A stretch of 64,000 bases of DNA from assembly GCA_938083085.1 (NCBI GenBank), contig CALLKX010000048.1, positions 1-64,000 of the forward strand. The letters are read 5' to 3'. Under the pieces are notes generated by a model, which was not told the DNA's origin, searched no databases, and saw nothing but the letters and a program-made list of their open reading frames with translations. Position numbers and translations under genes: made by a program. Shown here in pieces: positions 36,722 to 48,861 of this stretch. Positions within the stretch are counted from its first letter, which is position 1, and the number at the start of each line of letters is the position of its first letter. Origin of the DNA: an uncultured bacterium (GTDB lineage Bacteria > Planctomycetota > UBA1135 > GCA-002686595).

Positions 36722-37474
36722 ATGTCCAACAGCACTCCCCTCATCCTCCTCGGCAGCGTCCTCGCGGGGGGCGTCAGCGCCATCGGCGCGACCGTCCTGC
36801 TCGCCCCCGCGCCGGGTCCTGAAGCGGCTCAGGCCGCGTCCGCTGGCTCCGAAATTCTCGCGGCTATCGACGACCTCGGACTCTCGATTTCAAGCCTCTC
36901 CCAGCGCGTGGAAGATCTCGAGAGCACGGAGAGCCTGGCGCCCATCTCGGGCACCGGGCGGATGGCTGCGAGCCTCGACCGCAGCGAGATCGAGAACGTC
37001 GTGAATGACATTCTCGGCTCAGTCGAAGGCGCCCCGGCCAGCATCGCGAGCCCCTCCCTCGAGTCCGCCGTAGCCAACGTGATCGAGATGCGCGAGGAGC
37101 GCGAGGATCAGGAGCGGCAGCAGCGAAGGGCCGACGCCGAGGCCAAGCGCATGGAGGATCGCCTCGCCAAGCTCCAGACGGACCTTGGCCTCGATCAGAC
37201 CCAGGTCGACTCCATGCGTGGCATCTTCCAGAACCAGACGGTGAAGGTCGACGAGATGCGCCAGTCCATGCGCGAGGCCCGGGACTCGGGACTCGACATG
37301 GGCAGCATGCGTGAGATGTGGACCGGCCTCCGTGACGACACGAATACGGCGGTCCAGGGGATCCTCTCCCCGAGCCAGTACGAGCAATACGAGGAGTCCA
37401 ACTCCAACCGGGGCTGGGGCGGACGCGGCGGCGGCGACACCGGCGGCGGCCGCGGTGGGCGCGGCGGCCGCTGA
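36722..37474 (+). CDS. Exported Spy/CpxP-like (LTXXQ-type) helical protein with C-terminal RGG tail
   Basis: Signal/TM N-terminus; LQTDLGLDQTQVDSMRGIFQNQTVKVDEMRQSM...GILSPSQYEQYEESN; tail GWGGRGGGDTGGGRGGRGGR. Confidence 0.65.
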   Translation: MSNSTPLILLGSVLAGGVSAIGATVLLAPAPGPEAAQAASAGSEILAAIDDLGLSISSLSQRVEDLESTESLAPISGTGRMAASLDRSEIENVVNDILGSVEGAPASIASPSLESAVANVIEMREEREDQERQQRRADAEAKRMEDRLAKLQTDLGLDQTQVDSMRGIFQNQTVKVDEMRQSMREARDSGLDMGSMREMWTGLRDDTNTAVQGILSPSQYEQYEESNSNRGWGGRGGGDTGGGRGGRGGR

Positions 37475-37502
37475 GGCGGATCGCTGACTGAGTCTCCTTG
37501 AA

Positions 37503-37545
37503 CGCGGGAGGTGGCCGATACATTTCGGCCACCTCCCGCGTCCTC
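37503..37545 (+). terminator. Strong intrinsic terminator-like hairpin
   Basis: CGCGGGAGGTGGCCGA-TACATT-TCGGCCACCTCCCGCG, 16-bp perfect stem, followed by TCCTCTTTCT. Confidence 0.7.
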
Positions 37546-37554
37546 TTTCTCGGT

Positions 37555-37597
37555 GGGCGCCACGGGGCTGCCGGGCGCCACGGGGCTGCTAGGCGCC
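37555..37597. repeat. 18-bp tandem repeat (two copies plus partial)
   Basis: gggcgccacggggctgcc / gggcgccacggggctgct / aggcgcc. Confidence 0.9.
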
Positions 37598-38263
37598 GGG
37601 AAGCGAGTTCTGGCTCCGCCCTTGCGGGCCGCACCGCTGCCCCTCCCAGTCGACCGTTCTCGCCGAGAGACGGCCAGGGAGGCACCTCGCTCGCCCCACC
37701 TCCCCACAATGTCCGCGCCCCCCCCGTCGCGGACCGATCGCCCCAGGTGCGGCCTGGGTCCACTGATCGCGCTTTGCAAAGGTCGGGTTCTGGGCATTGA
37801 CGACTGCGGCACCCACGCTCAAGGTTCCGGGGGCGGCGGGCCGGATGAACACCAAGCTCGCTGGAACGAGCCGAAGGCGAAGACCAAGGCAGCAATGAAG
37901 ACGATGTTGAACCCCGCCCCCTTCGGCGAGTGCTCCCGGTCACCCGACGCGGACACCGGCAGGAAGGGCCCCCTTAGCCTGAGTGGTCCACGCTGTGGGA
38001 ACCGCTGCCGCCCGGGTCCGGAAGACGGCAGCGTTGACCTTCAGCCATGGCACTGACCAGGGGTGACGCGGCTCGGACCGTCTCTTCGCCCCGAGTGCAC
38101 CGCACCTGCCACCCACCGGCCTCCACGTCCCACTCCGGGTGACCCTGTCCCCAGAAGCCCCGCCTCCAGCCCCCGGGACCCAAGCCCGCTCAGCGAGCCC
38201 TCCCGCTGAGCCCTCCCGCCGAGCCCAATCCGCCCCCTCGAGCAACCCCACGCTCTCCACATC

Positions 38264-40662
<2,399 letters not shown>

Positions 40663-40672
<10 letters not shown>

Positions 40673-40686
40673 TCCGGCGGCTGATC
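40663..40686. repeat. 12-bp direct repeat x2 duplicating the stop codon of the M1 peptidase gene
   Basis: cggcggctgatc / cggcggctgatc. Confidence 0.85.
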
Positions 40687-40923
40687 CGGGGGCAGACGCC
40701 GGACGTGGCGCGGTCGGCCACGTCCGCGGTTTCGGCCGTGGAGGTTCTAGGCGGCGGCGAGCGCCCGCTGCCGAGCGCTGTCGCCGCACGGAATCGCGAC
40801 CGTCCGTGGGATCGATCCTTCTGGCCAGCGCTCACGCATTGGGGCGTAGGATGAGAACCCCTCAGCAGCGCACCAGGGGTCTCGAAGACGTCGAGACGCT
40901 CGCCGTTTCACCCCACTCAAGCC

Positions 40924-42456
40924 ATGCCGGAATCCCTCACCTCGTTCGCGGTCGGCGCCGGGTTCTACCTGCTGGTCCACGTCCCCGTCATCGTCCGCAT
41001 TCTCATCCGGCCCCACCGCGAGCCGGCCTCGCGGCTCGCCTGGCTCCTGGTGGCCCTGCTGCTGCCCTTCGGGGGGATCGTCGCGTACATCCTGCTCGGG
41101 GAGGTGAGCATCGGCCAGGCCCGAGAGAGACGGGGCAGGGAGGTGACGCAGCAGCTGACCTCGACGTGGAGCGCTCAGCGGAAGGCGACCCTCGGCGGGC
41201 ATGCCTCCGCCTTGGAAGTCGAGCCAGGTAGGACCCCGGAGGGCGCCACGAGCGCGGGGACGGACGGCGTCGACAGCCTTGAGCTGGAGGAGTACGCGCA
41301 CCTGTTCCGAAGCGCCGGCGCGATCAACGGGTTCCACCCCCATGGGGGAAACCACGCGAGCCTCCTGGAGGACTCGAACGCGTCGATTCACGCCATGGTC
41401 GCCGACATCGACGAGGCAATTGACCATGTCCACCTCCTCTTCTACATCTGGCTCACCGACGAGAACGGCCAGCGGGTGGCGGAGGCGCTCCAGCGTGCGG
41501 CCGCGCGCGGGGTCACGTGCCGAGCGATGGTGGACGGGCTCGGCTCGAGGGACATGATCCGCTCGGCCGTCTGGAAGCAGATGGGCGAGGCAGGGGTCAA
41601 GCTCGCCGTGGCCCTCCCCATCGGCAACCCGCTGATCCGCGCACTGCGCGGCCGGGTGGACCTGAGGAACCACCGCAAGATCGTCGTCATCGACAACCGC
41701 ATCACGTACTGCGGGAGCCAGAACTGCGCCGATCCAGAATTCCGCGTGAAGGCGAAGTTCGCGCCGTGGGTCGACGCCGTGATGCGGTTCGAGGGACCTG
41801 TCGTCCAGCAGAATCAGACCCTGTTCGCGAGCGACTGGCTGACCCAGGAGGACGATGACATCTCGGCTCTCCTCACCGCCCAGGCACCGGCGCCTGGCCG
41901 CGGCCCCGGCTTCACGGCCCTCGCCTTCGGGACCGGCCCCACCATCCGGTACTCGGCCATGCCCGGCGTGTTCGTGAGCCTCATGTACACCGCTCGCCGG
42001 GAGCTGGTGATGACCACGCCCTACTACGTGCCCACCGAGCCGATGCAGGAGGCCCTGTGCGCCTGCGCTCGGCGAGGCGTGGCGACGACGGTCGTCTTCC
42101 CCGCCAGGAACGACTCCTGGATCGTCGGGGCGGCCAGCCGGAGCTACTACGCAGAGCTCCTGAAGGCGGGGGTCAAGATCCGTGAGTACGTCGGCGGCCT
42201 CCTCCACACGAAGTCCCTCACCCTCGACGGCGCCGTCTCCCTCATTGGCTCCGCGAACGCCGACCGGCGGAGCTTCGAGCTGAACTACGAGAACAACATC
42301 CTCCTCGCGGACCCTGCGACAACAGCGGCGCTCCGCGCGCGCCAACAGGACTACATCGCGTCGTCGGAGGAGGTCACCCTCGAGATGGTCTTCGCCTGGG
42401 GCGTGGGGCGACGGCTCTGGAACAACACGATCGCGATGCTCGGGCCGATCCTCTGA
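40924..42456 (+). CDS. cls: Cardiolipin synthase (PLD superfamily)
   Basis: Two N-terminal TM helices; HKD motifs HRKIVVIDNRITYCGSQN and HTKSLTLDGAVSLIGSANADRRSFELNYE. Confidence 0.93.
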   Translation: MPESLTSFAVGAGFYLLVHVPVIVRILIRPHREPASRLAWLLVALLLPFGGIVAYILLGEVSIGQARERRGREVTQQLTSTWSAQRKATLGGHASALEVEPGRTPEGATSAGTDGVDSLELEEYAHLFRSAGAINGFHPHGGNHASLLEDSNASIHAMVADIDEAIDHVHLLFYIWLTDENGQRVAEALQRAAARGVTCRAMVDGLGSRDMIRSAVWKQMGEAGVKLAVALPIGNPLIRALRGRVDLRNHRKIVVIDNRITYCGSQNCADPEFRVKAKFAPWVDAVMRFEGPVVQQNQTLFASDWLTQEDDDISALLTAQAPAPGRGPGFTALAFGTGPTIRYSAMPGVFVSLMYTARRELVMTTPYYVPTEPMQEALCACARRGVATTVVFPARNDSWIVGAASRSYYAELLKAGVKIREYVGGLLHTKSLTLDGAVSLIGSANADRRSFELNYENNILLADPATTAALRARQQDYIASSEEVTLEMVFAWGVGRRLWNNTIAMLGPIL

Positions 42457-42670
42457 CGGAGCTGGGTGTCCCACTGCGGGAACAGGCCGCCTCCAGCACC
42501 CTCGCGCGAGGCCCCGAGCGACTAGGCGCCCCCCCCAGCGCGGCTTCGGAGGGACACGCGGGGCAAACGACAGTATCCCGCGACGAGCCGCCCCCCCCGA
42601 CGGGGTTCCACTATGCCTGTCCGCGGCAAACGCGCGCACTCACCCCGTAGAAGTCGCATCCCAAAGCGTC

Positions 42671-43580
42671 GTGAAGGGCTCTCAATCACCGCGCGCACAT
42701 CTCGATGGCTGGCGTGTGAAAGCACGAGACATCGTCCAAATCGCCCGCTCCCTCGACGACAACTGGCAACGCGCGATTCGCGCCGAGCTCGACGCTGCCG
42801 AGGAGGAGCTCCCTCGGCTCAGCCGTTCCGCCTTCGAGCTCGCCGCGATCCTTGTGAGCGGCGAATACGACGCGGTCGCCGTAGGCGAGATCCTCGAGCG
42901 GGACAGGGAGCTCAGCCGGCAGGTGCTGGCCCTCGCCAACTCCCCGCTCTACGCGGCGGTCACGACCATCGAGTCCGCGACCGTCGCGGCCCAGCGGATC
43001 GGCATGCGCGTTCTCTTCGAGCTGGCCGTCATCAAGGTCGCCAGGACCAAGATCTTCGGGCCCGTGCTCAATGACATGCTCGGGGGCAGGAGAGCCTGGC
43101 GAGTGGCATGCAACGCCGGCGTGATCGCCCACCGGGTCTCCAGTGACCGCCTGGGCGCCAACCGAGCCTCCTTGCTCGGCGGGCTCACCCTGTCGTCTGG
43201 CCCGCCCCTGGGGCTCCAGCTGGTTCAGCGGGTGGAGGCGCGCGGGGGCAGGAAGCACCCGGAGCGCGCGCGCGGAGCTCTTGCGGCGGATCGGCCCCGC
43301 CCTCTGCGTACTACTCGCCCGCATCTGGCCCCTCTCGCCCTCGATCCTCGCGGCGGCCAAGTCCATGGCCAACTGGCCTCAGGATGTCCCACCCGCGCCC
43401 GACGTCCAGGTCGCCGTCTTCTCTGCCTATCTGGGACGCCTGCTCTCAGCCCCGGGCTTCGGCAACCTCTCGATCCCAGCGGGCTGGCCTGTGGCCAGAG
43501 CCCTCGAGGTGAATGACGACAAGATCGAGGAGCTCTCCGAGCTGGTGGGATCGGGGGGCGTGGTGCTCTTCTCCAACTGA
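42671..43580 (+). pseudogene. HDOD-domain protein gene split by a frameshift in a GC-dinucleotide tract
   Basis: Frame 2 encodes the N-terminal HDOD part (AAILVSGEYDAVAVGEILERDRELSRQVLALANSPLYAAVTTIESATVAAQRIGMRVLFELAV); frame 3 from ~43264 encodes AELLRRIGPALCVLLARIWPLSPSILAAAKSMANWPQDVPPAPDVQVAVFSAYLGRLL. One extra GC in (GC)5G at 43264-43274 would rejoin them. Confidence 0.75.
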
Positions 43581-43660
43581 GCGGCGCCGCCGGCCGCCAC
43601 GCCAAGGCGCCCGCGGCGCTCTTCCGGTCACGGGCGGAGCGGGGCCGAACTTCGTCCGAA

Positions 43661-45064
43661 TCAACGCCCGATGGAGATGGTCTTTGGAACGGTGAACTGT
43701 CGGTGCCCGTCCGGGCCGCCGAGGTGACCAAATCCCGACTGGCGCGCCCCCACCCAGGGGGACCCGGAGGCCCCGCCGAGGTACCGATTGACGCCTACCT
43801 GCCCGGCCCGCAGCCGCGCGGCGACCCGAACGCCCCGGGCGGGATCCCCGGTCCAGACGTTAGCGCCGAGCCCATAGACCGTGTCGTTTGCGAACCGCAC
43901 GCCCTCGTCCTCGGACCCGTCGAAGCGCGTGACCGCGACCACCGGACCGAAGGTCTCCTCGTGAGTGATCCGGTGGCCCTGCTCCACGCCGGTCAAGACG
44001 GTTGCTGGATAGAACCAGCCCGGCCCGTCCGGCTGGACGCCGCCGACCCGGAGGTTTGCTCCTTCCTCGACCGCCGCGCGGACCTGGGCCACGACCTTGG
44101 CGCGCTGCCCCTCGCTCACGAGCGGCCCCATCTTGACGCCGTCTTCGCGGCCGTCCCCGTGGGTCCACTCACCGGCGAGCCTCACGACCTCGGCCTCGAA
44201 CTCCTCCGCGATGGCGTCGGCCACGTAGACGCGCTCGATCGAGCAACAGACCTGCCCCGTGTTCCGCAGGCTGTGCTCCACCGCGCAGCGAGCGGCCGCC
44301 CCGAGGTCCGCGTCCTCGAAGACCACCAGGGGATCCTTGCCCCCGAGCTCGAGGACCAGCCGCTTCAGGGACCCGGCCGCGGCGTTCATGATCCGCTGCC
44401 CCGTGGCCCGGCTCCCGACGAACCCCACCATGTCCACCTCGGCCTCCACAAGGGCCGCTCCGGTCGTACCGTCCCCCTGGACGAGCTCGAGGACTCCCTC
44501 CGGGAGCTCCGCCTGGAGCAGCTCCGCGAGCCGGGCCCCGGTGAGCGGGGTGTGCTCGCTCGGCTTGAAGACCACGGCGTTCCCGGCCACAAGGGCGGGG
44601 GTGATGATGGAGAGCGGCATGCCGACGGGGAAGTTCCACGGCGTGATCGCCGCGACCACCCCGAGGGGCTCATGAACGGTCGTCACGTTGTTCGCACCGC
44701 CGCCGGAGGCGCCGTCGCCGTAGGTGATCGGCGCCAGAGCCTCCACGACCTCCTGCGCCTCGGCGCTGACACCCGACGCGTAGCCCTTCACCTCCCCCAC
44801 GGCAGATCGGAGGGTCTTGCCCATCTCACGGGTCACCGTCTCCCCAAGGCTCGGGGCGTCCGCCGCGAGCCGCTCGCCGAAGCGGGAGAGCGCCGCCGCC
44901 CGCGCTTCGACCCCCAGCTCCGCCCAGGATCGCTGGGCGGCCCGAGCCCGCGCCACGGCCGCGTGGACCTCCATCGTGCTGGCGCAGGGAATCTCGGCGA
45001 GCAGTTCGCCGGAGGCGGGATCGAGGTCGGCGATGGTCGCCACGTGTTGCGCAGTCGTGCTCAT
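43661..45064 (-). CDS. NAD(P)-dependent aldehyde dehydrogenase
   Basis: AITPWNFPVGMPLSIITPALVAGNAVVFKPSEHTP, LELGGKDPLVVFEDADL, RNTGQVCCSIERVYV, ITHEETFGPVVAVTRFD. Confidence 0.96.
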   Translation of the reverse strand: MSTTAQHVATIADLDPASGELLAEIPCASTMEVHAAVARARAAQRSWAELGVEARAAALSRFGERLAADAPSLGETVTREMGKTLRSAVGEVKGYASGVSAEAQEVVEALAPITYGDGASGGGANNVTTVHEPLGVVAAITPWNFPVGMPLSIITPALVAGNAVVFKPSEHTPLTGARLAELLQAELPEGVLELVQGDGTTGAALVEAEVDMVGFVGSRATGQRIMNAAAGSLKRLVLELGGKDPLVVFEDADLGAAARCAVEHSLRNTGQVCCSIERVYVADAIAEEFEAEVVRLAGEWTHGDGREDGVKMGPLVSEGQRAKVVAQVRAAVEEGANLRVGGVQPDGPGWFYPATVLTGVEQGHRITHEETFGPVVAVTRFDGSEDEGVRFANDTVYGLGANVWTGDPARGVRVAARLRAGQVGVNRYLGGASGSPWVGARQSGFGHLGGPDGHRQFTVPKTISIGR

Positions 45065-45416
45065 GGTAAGCCCATCCTAGGCCCACGCCGCGACCGCGCA
45101 GCGGCGAGCCTCCACCAACTCTCTGATTCCACCACCCGCCGCTAGCTCGACGGCGAGTCGCCGACCCCATGGCAGCCCGCCCGAGGCAAGGAGAGCGGGC
45201 TCACTCCAGAGCTCGGCGCATAACTCGATCGAGGACCACGTCGCCGACCGTCGAGCGGACCGGACCCGCTCGGTGTCCGATCGCTGAAGTAGGGGGGGCG
45301 CGGACGAGATCGCGGGGCGCGGGCTCACCGGCGAGTGGCCGGCTCCCTCGCTGGCCAGGCCCTCGCGCTCGCCGGAGGGCTTGCCCATCGCCGGCCGTCT
45401 CGGCGCGGTCAGCGGT

Positions 45417-46127
45417 TCACTGGATCATGCCCGCCCGGAGCGGGGGCCAGAGTCGCATGCGGACCTTGCCCCGCAGATACTCGTGGGGCACCTGCCCGAA
45501 CTCTCGGCTGTCCGAGCTCCGGATCCGGTTGTCCCCGAGCACGAAGTAGCAGTTGTTCTGCACGACCGTGTCGACGAAGGCGTACGGGTCGTTCGCGGCG
45601 GCTGCCACATAGGGCTCGTCGAGGAGCACCTCGTTGACCCAAACATAGCCATCGAAGATCTGAACGTGATCCCCAGGGAGGCCGACCACTCGCTTCACGT
45701 AGTCGACGGACGGGTCCATCGGGTAGCGCATGACGACCACATCGCCCCGGTGCACGGAGCTGAAGATGTACGACACGTGGTCCACGAGGATCCGGTCACG
45801 GTCCTGGATGCCGGGCATCATGGAGCCGCCGCGGACCTCGCTGAAGTTGAAGCACAGCGCCCACGCCAACAGCAGCATGAACGAGCCCTTGGCCGCCACG
45901 CCTGCGGCGAGGCTGACGAGCGTCGGTCGGCGACGGGGGGGCAGCGCCGGGAACGGTCGCTCCGAGCGCCGCTTTCCGGACGAGTCGGGGCGCGGCGAGA
46001 ACAGGCTGCTCCTGCGCCCCGGGTGAGCGGGGCTCGCGCCCCCCTGGCGGTCGTCGCGACGGCGGTCGTGTCCGAGACCCGGATCCTGCGTCAGATCCGT
46101 TGACTGCTTGCTGCTGAAGAGGCCCAC
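45417..46127 (-). CDS. lepB: Signal peptidase I
   Basis: EVRGGSMMPGIQDRDRILVDHVSYIFSSVHRGDVVVMRYP (Ser box), DYVKRVVGLPGDHVQI (Lys box), CYFVLGDNRIRSSDSREFGQVP. Start GTG 46127 is a guess; ORF extends to 46274. Confidence 0.9.
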   Translation of the reverse strand: MGLFSSKQSTDLTQDPGLGHDRRRDDRQGGASPAHPGRRSSLFSPRPDSSGKRRSERPFPALPPRRRPTLVSLAAGVAAKGSFMLLLAWALCFNFSEVRGGSMMPGIQDRDRILVDHVSYIFSSVHRGDVVVMRYPMDPSVDYVKRVVGLPGDHVQIFDGYVWVNEVLLDEPYVAAAANDPYAFVDTVVQNNCYFVLGDNRIRSSDSREFGQVPHEYLRGKVRMRLWPPLRAGMIQ

Positions 46128-46331
46128 TTCCGCTTCTGATCGGTGCGCAGGTCCGGCGGAATGAAGCGCGACGGCAGATCCCTGCCAAGAGTTCTGCGGT
46201 CGAGACCCGGTCCGTCCAGGATCCGGACGCCCCGGCCCTCCGTTCCCCCGCTCCGGACACGCGCCGGACTCCATTCCGGAGCCGGCGGAAGCCTGCTCGG
46301 GATCGTGCCGGCCTCGACTATCCTCACGCCC

Positions 46332-47561
46332 ATGCCCATCCTCCCCTCAAAGACCCCCGTCCCGACCGGAGACGACCCCCGGTCCCGTCAGATCCGAGAG
46401 ACCCTCTCCTCCTACGCGAGCGCGCCGCCGGCGCTGACCCCGGCCGAGCGAGCCGAGTTCAGGGCCAGGCTCGCCCAGATCCTGTCCACGGACGGGATCG
46501 ACGCGATGCTCATCGAGCCTGGCGGCACCCTGGAGTACCTCACGGGCGTGGCCCTCGGACGGAGCGAGCGGCTGCTCGCCGCAGCGGTCATGGCCGACGG
46601 CTCCTTCGTATGGGTGACCCCGGCCTTCGAGGCCAGTCGGGTCGCGACCGTCTGCGAGCGAGCCAGCGGCGGTGCGGAGTTGGGCAAGGAGGTGCTCCCC
46701 TGGGACGAGCACCAGGACGCCTCGAAGGTGCTCGCCGATGCGCTCCGGAGCCGTGGGGCCCGCCGGGTCGTCGCCGACCCCGACGTTCGCTCACGCTTCA
46801 CGCTCCCCACCGGCGCGGCCCTGGGCTTCGCCATCGAGGACGGCGCAGCCGTGGCGCGCAAGCTGCGAGGGCCGAAGACTGACCGTGAGCTCGAGATCCT
46901 CCGCTCAGCCCAGGAGCGGACCCAGGATGCCATCCGCGCCGTGTACGCAGTGACCGAGCCCGGCATGAGGTCCTCGGAGGTCGGCGCCCTCGCCCACTTC
47001 GCCCAGCAGGAGCTCGGCCTGACCGGGACCTGGGACCTCTCCCTCGCCGGCCCCTCCGGCGCCTTCCCCCATGGCGACGAGGTGGACCGCGAGCTGGAGC
47101 TCGGCACCGTCATGCTGCTCGACACCGGCGGCCGGCTCCACGGCTACTGCAGCGACACGACGCGGACCTGGACCGTGGGTGCCGCTCCCTCGGACGAGGT
47201 CCAGCGCGTGTGGGACGCCGTCCGGGCTGCGCAGCTCGCCGGCTACGAGGTCATGCGCCCCGGCGCCCGCACGGGCGACGCGGACAAGGCCGCCAGGGCC
47301 GCGCTGGCGGCGGCGGGCTTCGACGGAGGCTACGCTCACCTCGCCCACCGGCTCGGGCACAGCATCGGGGTCGAGATTCACGAGCCCCCCTACCTCGACG
47401 GCGGATCCGACATCCCCATGGAGCCCGGCATGTGCTTCACCAACGAGCCCGGCATCTACCAGCCCGGCCGCTTCGGGCTGCGCATCGAGGACATCTGCTA
47501 CATCACCGAGGACGGGGTCGATCACTTCGGCCAGTGGCAGGAGGGCCCGGGGGCACCGTGA
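46332..47561 (+). CDS. M24 family (Xaa-Pro) aminopeptidase
   Basis: LLDTGGRLHGYCSDTTRTW, AHRLGHSIGVEIHEPPYL, MCFTNEPGIYQPGRFGLRIED metal-ligand motifs. Confidence 0.92.
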   Translation: MPILPSKTPVPTGDDPRSRQIRETLSSYASAPPALTPAERAEFRARLAQILSTDGIDAMLIEPGGTLEYLTGVALGRSERLLAAAVMADGSFVWVTPAFEASRVATVCERASGGAELGKEVLPWDEHQDASKVLADALRSRGARRVVADPDVRSRFTLPTGAALGFAIEDGAAVARKLRGPKTDRELEILRSAQERTQDAIRAVYAVTEPGMRSSEVGALAHFAQQELGLTGTWDLSLAGPSGAFPHGDEVDRELELGTVMLLDTGGRLHGYCSDTTRTWTVGAAPSDEVQRVWDAVRAAQLAGYEVMRPGARTGDADKAARAALAAAGFDGGYAHLAHRLGHSIGVEIHEPPYLDGGSDIPMEPGMCFTNEPGIYQPGRFGLRIEDICYITEDGVDHFGQWQEGPGAP

Positions 47562-48853
47562 GTTCGGCCCCCCGGAAGACCGCTGGCGCCGGCGTCCTAC
47601 GCGCGGCCCTCGCCGTCGCCCACAAGGAGCTCGGCGAGAGCTTCCGCGACCGGCAGACGCTGCTCTACACCTTCGTGCTGCCCCTGTGCATGTACCCGGC
47701 GATGTTCTGGATCATGGTTCAGGGTGTGCTCGTGGTGCAGGGTCAGAAGCAGGCCCGTGATGTGACGATCGGCGTCGTCGCCGCCGCGGAGACGGCGGAG
47801 GCCGCGCGCGAGCAGCTCGCCGTGAACGAGGAGGGCAGGGGCCGCATCGAGGTCATCGCGCTCCCTCCGGACACCCCCCAGGAGACCCAGGTCATCGCAG
47901 GCCTGATCGAGGCCGAGGAGGCTGACGCCCTCCTCTTTCTCCCGGCCGAGCGGAACGACGCCGACCCGGCGGCGCTCTTCTTTGACAGCACCAGCAGCCA
48001 GTCGGAGACCGCCCGCGGGCGGGTCGTCTCCGCCCTGGAGCAGTGGACCGCCGAGCTTCGACAGGAGGCGGCGGACGCCCGAGACATCGACCCAGAGGCC
48101 CTCGAGCCCATCCTCGTCCAGACCCGAAAGGTCAACCCCAGCAAGGACGACGGCGCCCTGGTGCTCTCGCTCCTCCTCCCCATGCTGCTGGTGGTCATGT
48201 GCGTGCTCGGCGCCTTCTTCCCCGCCGTCGACCTCACCGCTGGTGAGAAGGAGCGTCAGACCGCCGAGACCACGCTCCTCCTGCCCATCCCTCGCCTCGG
48301 CCTGCACCTCGGCAAGATCTTCGCTGTGTGCGCGACCTCGATGATCGCCGCGACGCTGAACCTGCTCGCCCTGGGCCTCTCCGCGGGCCACCTGCTCGGC
48401 CAGCTCGCGGGCCTCGGCGACGGCGCCCCCAAGGTCGAGCTCCCCCTCGGCGCGTTGATCTCAATCGCTCCCCTGGCCGCGCTCTTCGCCTTCTTCGTCA
48501 GCGCGGCCCTCACCGGCGTGGCGAGCCTCGCCGCAACCTTCAAGGAGGGCCAGGCCCTGCTCGGCCCGGTGCAGATGCTCTTCATGCTCCCAGCCATGGC
48601 CACCAACCTGCCAGGCATGGAGCTGACCGCCACGACGGCCTGGATCCCGGTGGTCAACGTCTCCCTCGCCTTCAGGGGCCTGCTGGTCGGCTCGGCAAGC
48701 GCCGGCCCCCTGCTGATCTGCGCGCTCTCCCTCACCGCCTCCGCCCTGCTCGCCATCTGGTTCTCCGTGCGCCTGCTCTCGAGCGAGGAGGTCTCGCTCT
48801 CCAGCGAGACGATCCCCATGGCCCGCCTCTTCCGCATCCTCCGCTCCCGGTGA
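47558..48853 (+). CDS. ABC-2 type (NatB-like) permease
   Basis: HKELGESFRDRQTLLYTFVLPLCMYPAMFW, LLPMLLVVMCVLGAFFPAVDLTAGEKERQTAETTLLLPIPR; GTGA overlap with M24 gene. Confidence 0.88.
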   Translation: MSSAPRKTAGAGVLRAALAVAHKELGESFRDRQTLLYTFVLPLCMYPAMFWIMVQGVLVVQGQKQARDVTIGVVAAAETAEAAREQLAVNEEGRGRIEVIALPPDTPQETQVIAGLIEAEEADALLFLPAERNDADPAALFFDSTSSQSETARGRVVSALEQWTAELRQEAADARDIDPEALEPILVQTRKVNPSKDDGALVLSLLLPMLLVVMCVLGAFFPAVDLTAGEKERQTAETTLLLPIPRLGLHLGKIFAVCATSMIAATLNLLALGLSAGHLLGQLAGLGDGAPKVELPLGALISIAPLAALFAFFVSAALTGVASLAATFKEGQALLGPVQMLFMLPAMATNLPGMELTATTAWIPVVNVSLAFRGLLVGSASAGPLLICALSLTASALLAIWFSVRLLSSEEVSLSSETIPMARLFRILRSR

Positions 48854-48861
48854 CCCCGACC

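Noticed and set aside
43143-43580. 145-aa ORF as an independent gene
   Set aside because: Only its second half is protein-like and it continues the HDOD domain from the other frame; treated as part of a frameshifted gene.
45077-45388. 103-aa minus-strand ORF upstream of ALDH
   Set aside because: No domain resemblance and biased composition; not supported as a gene.
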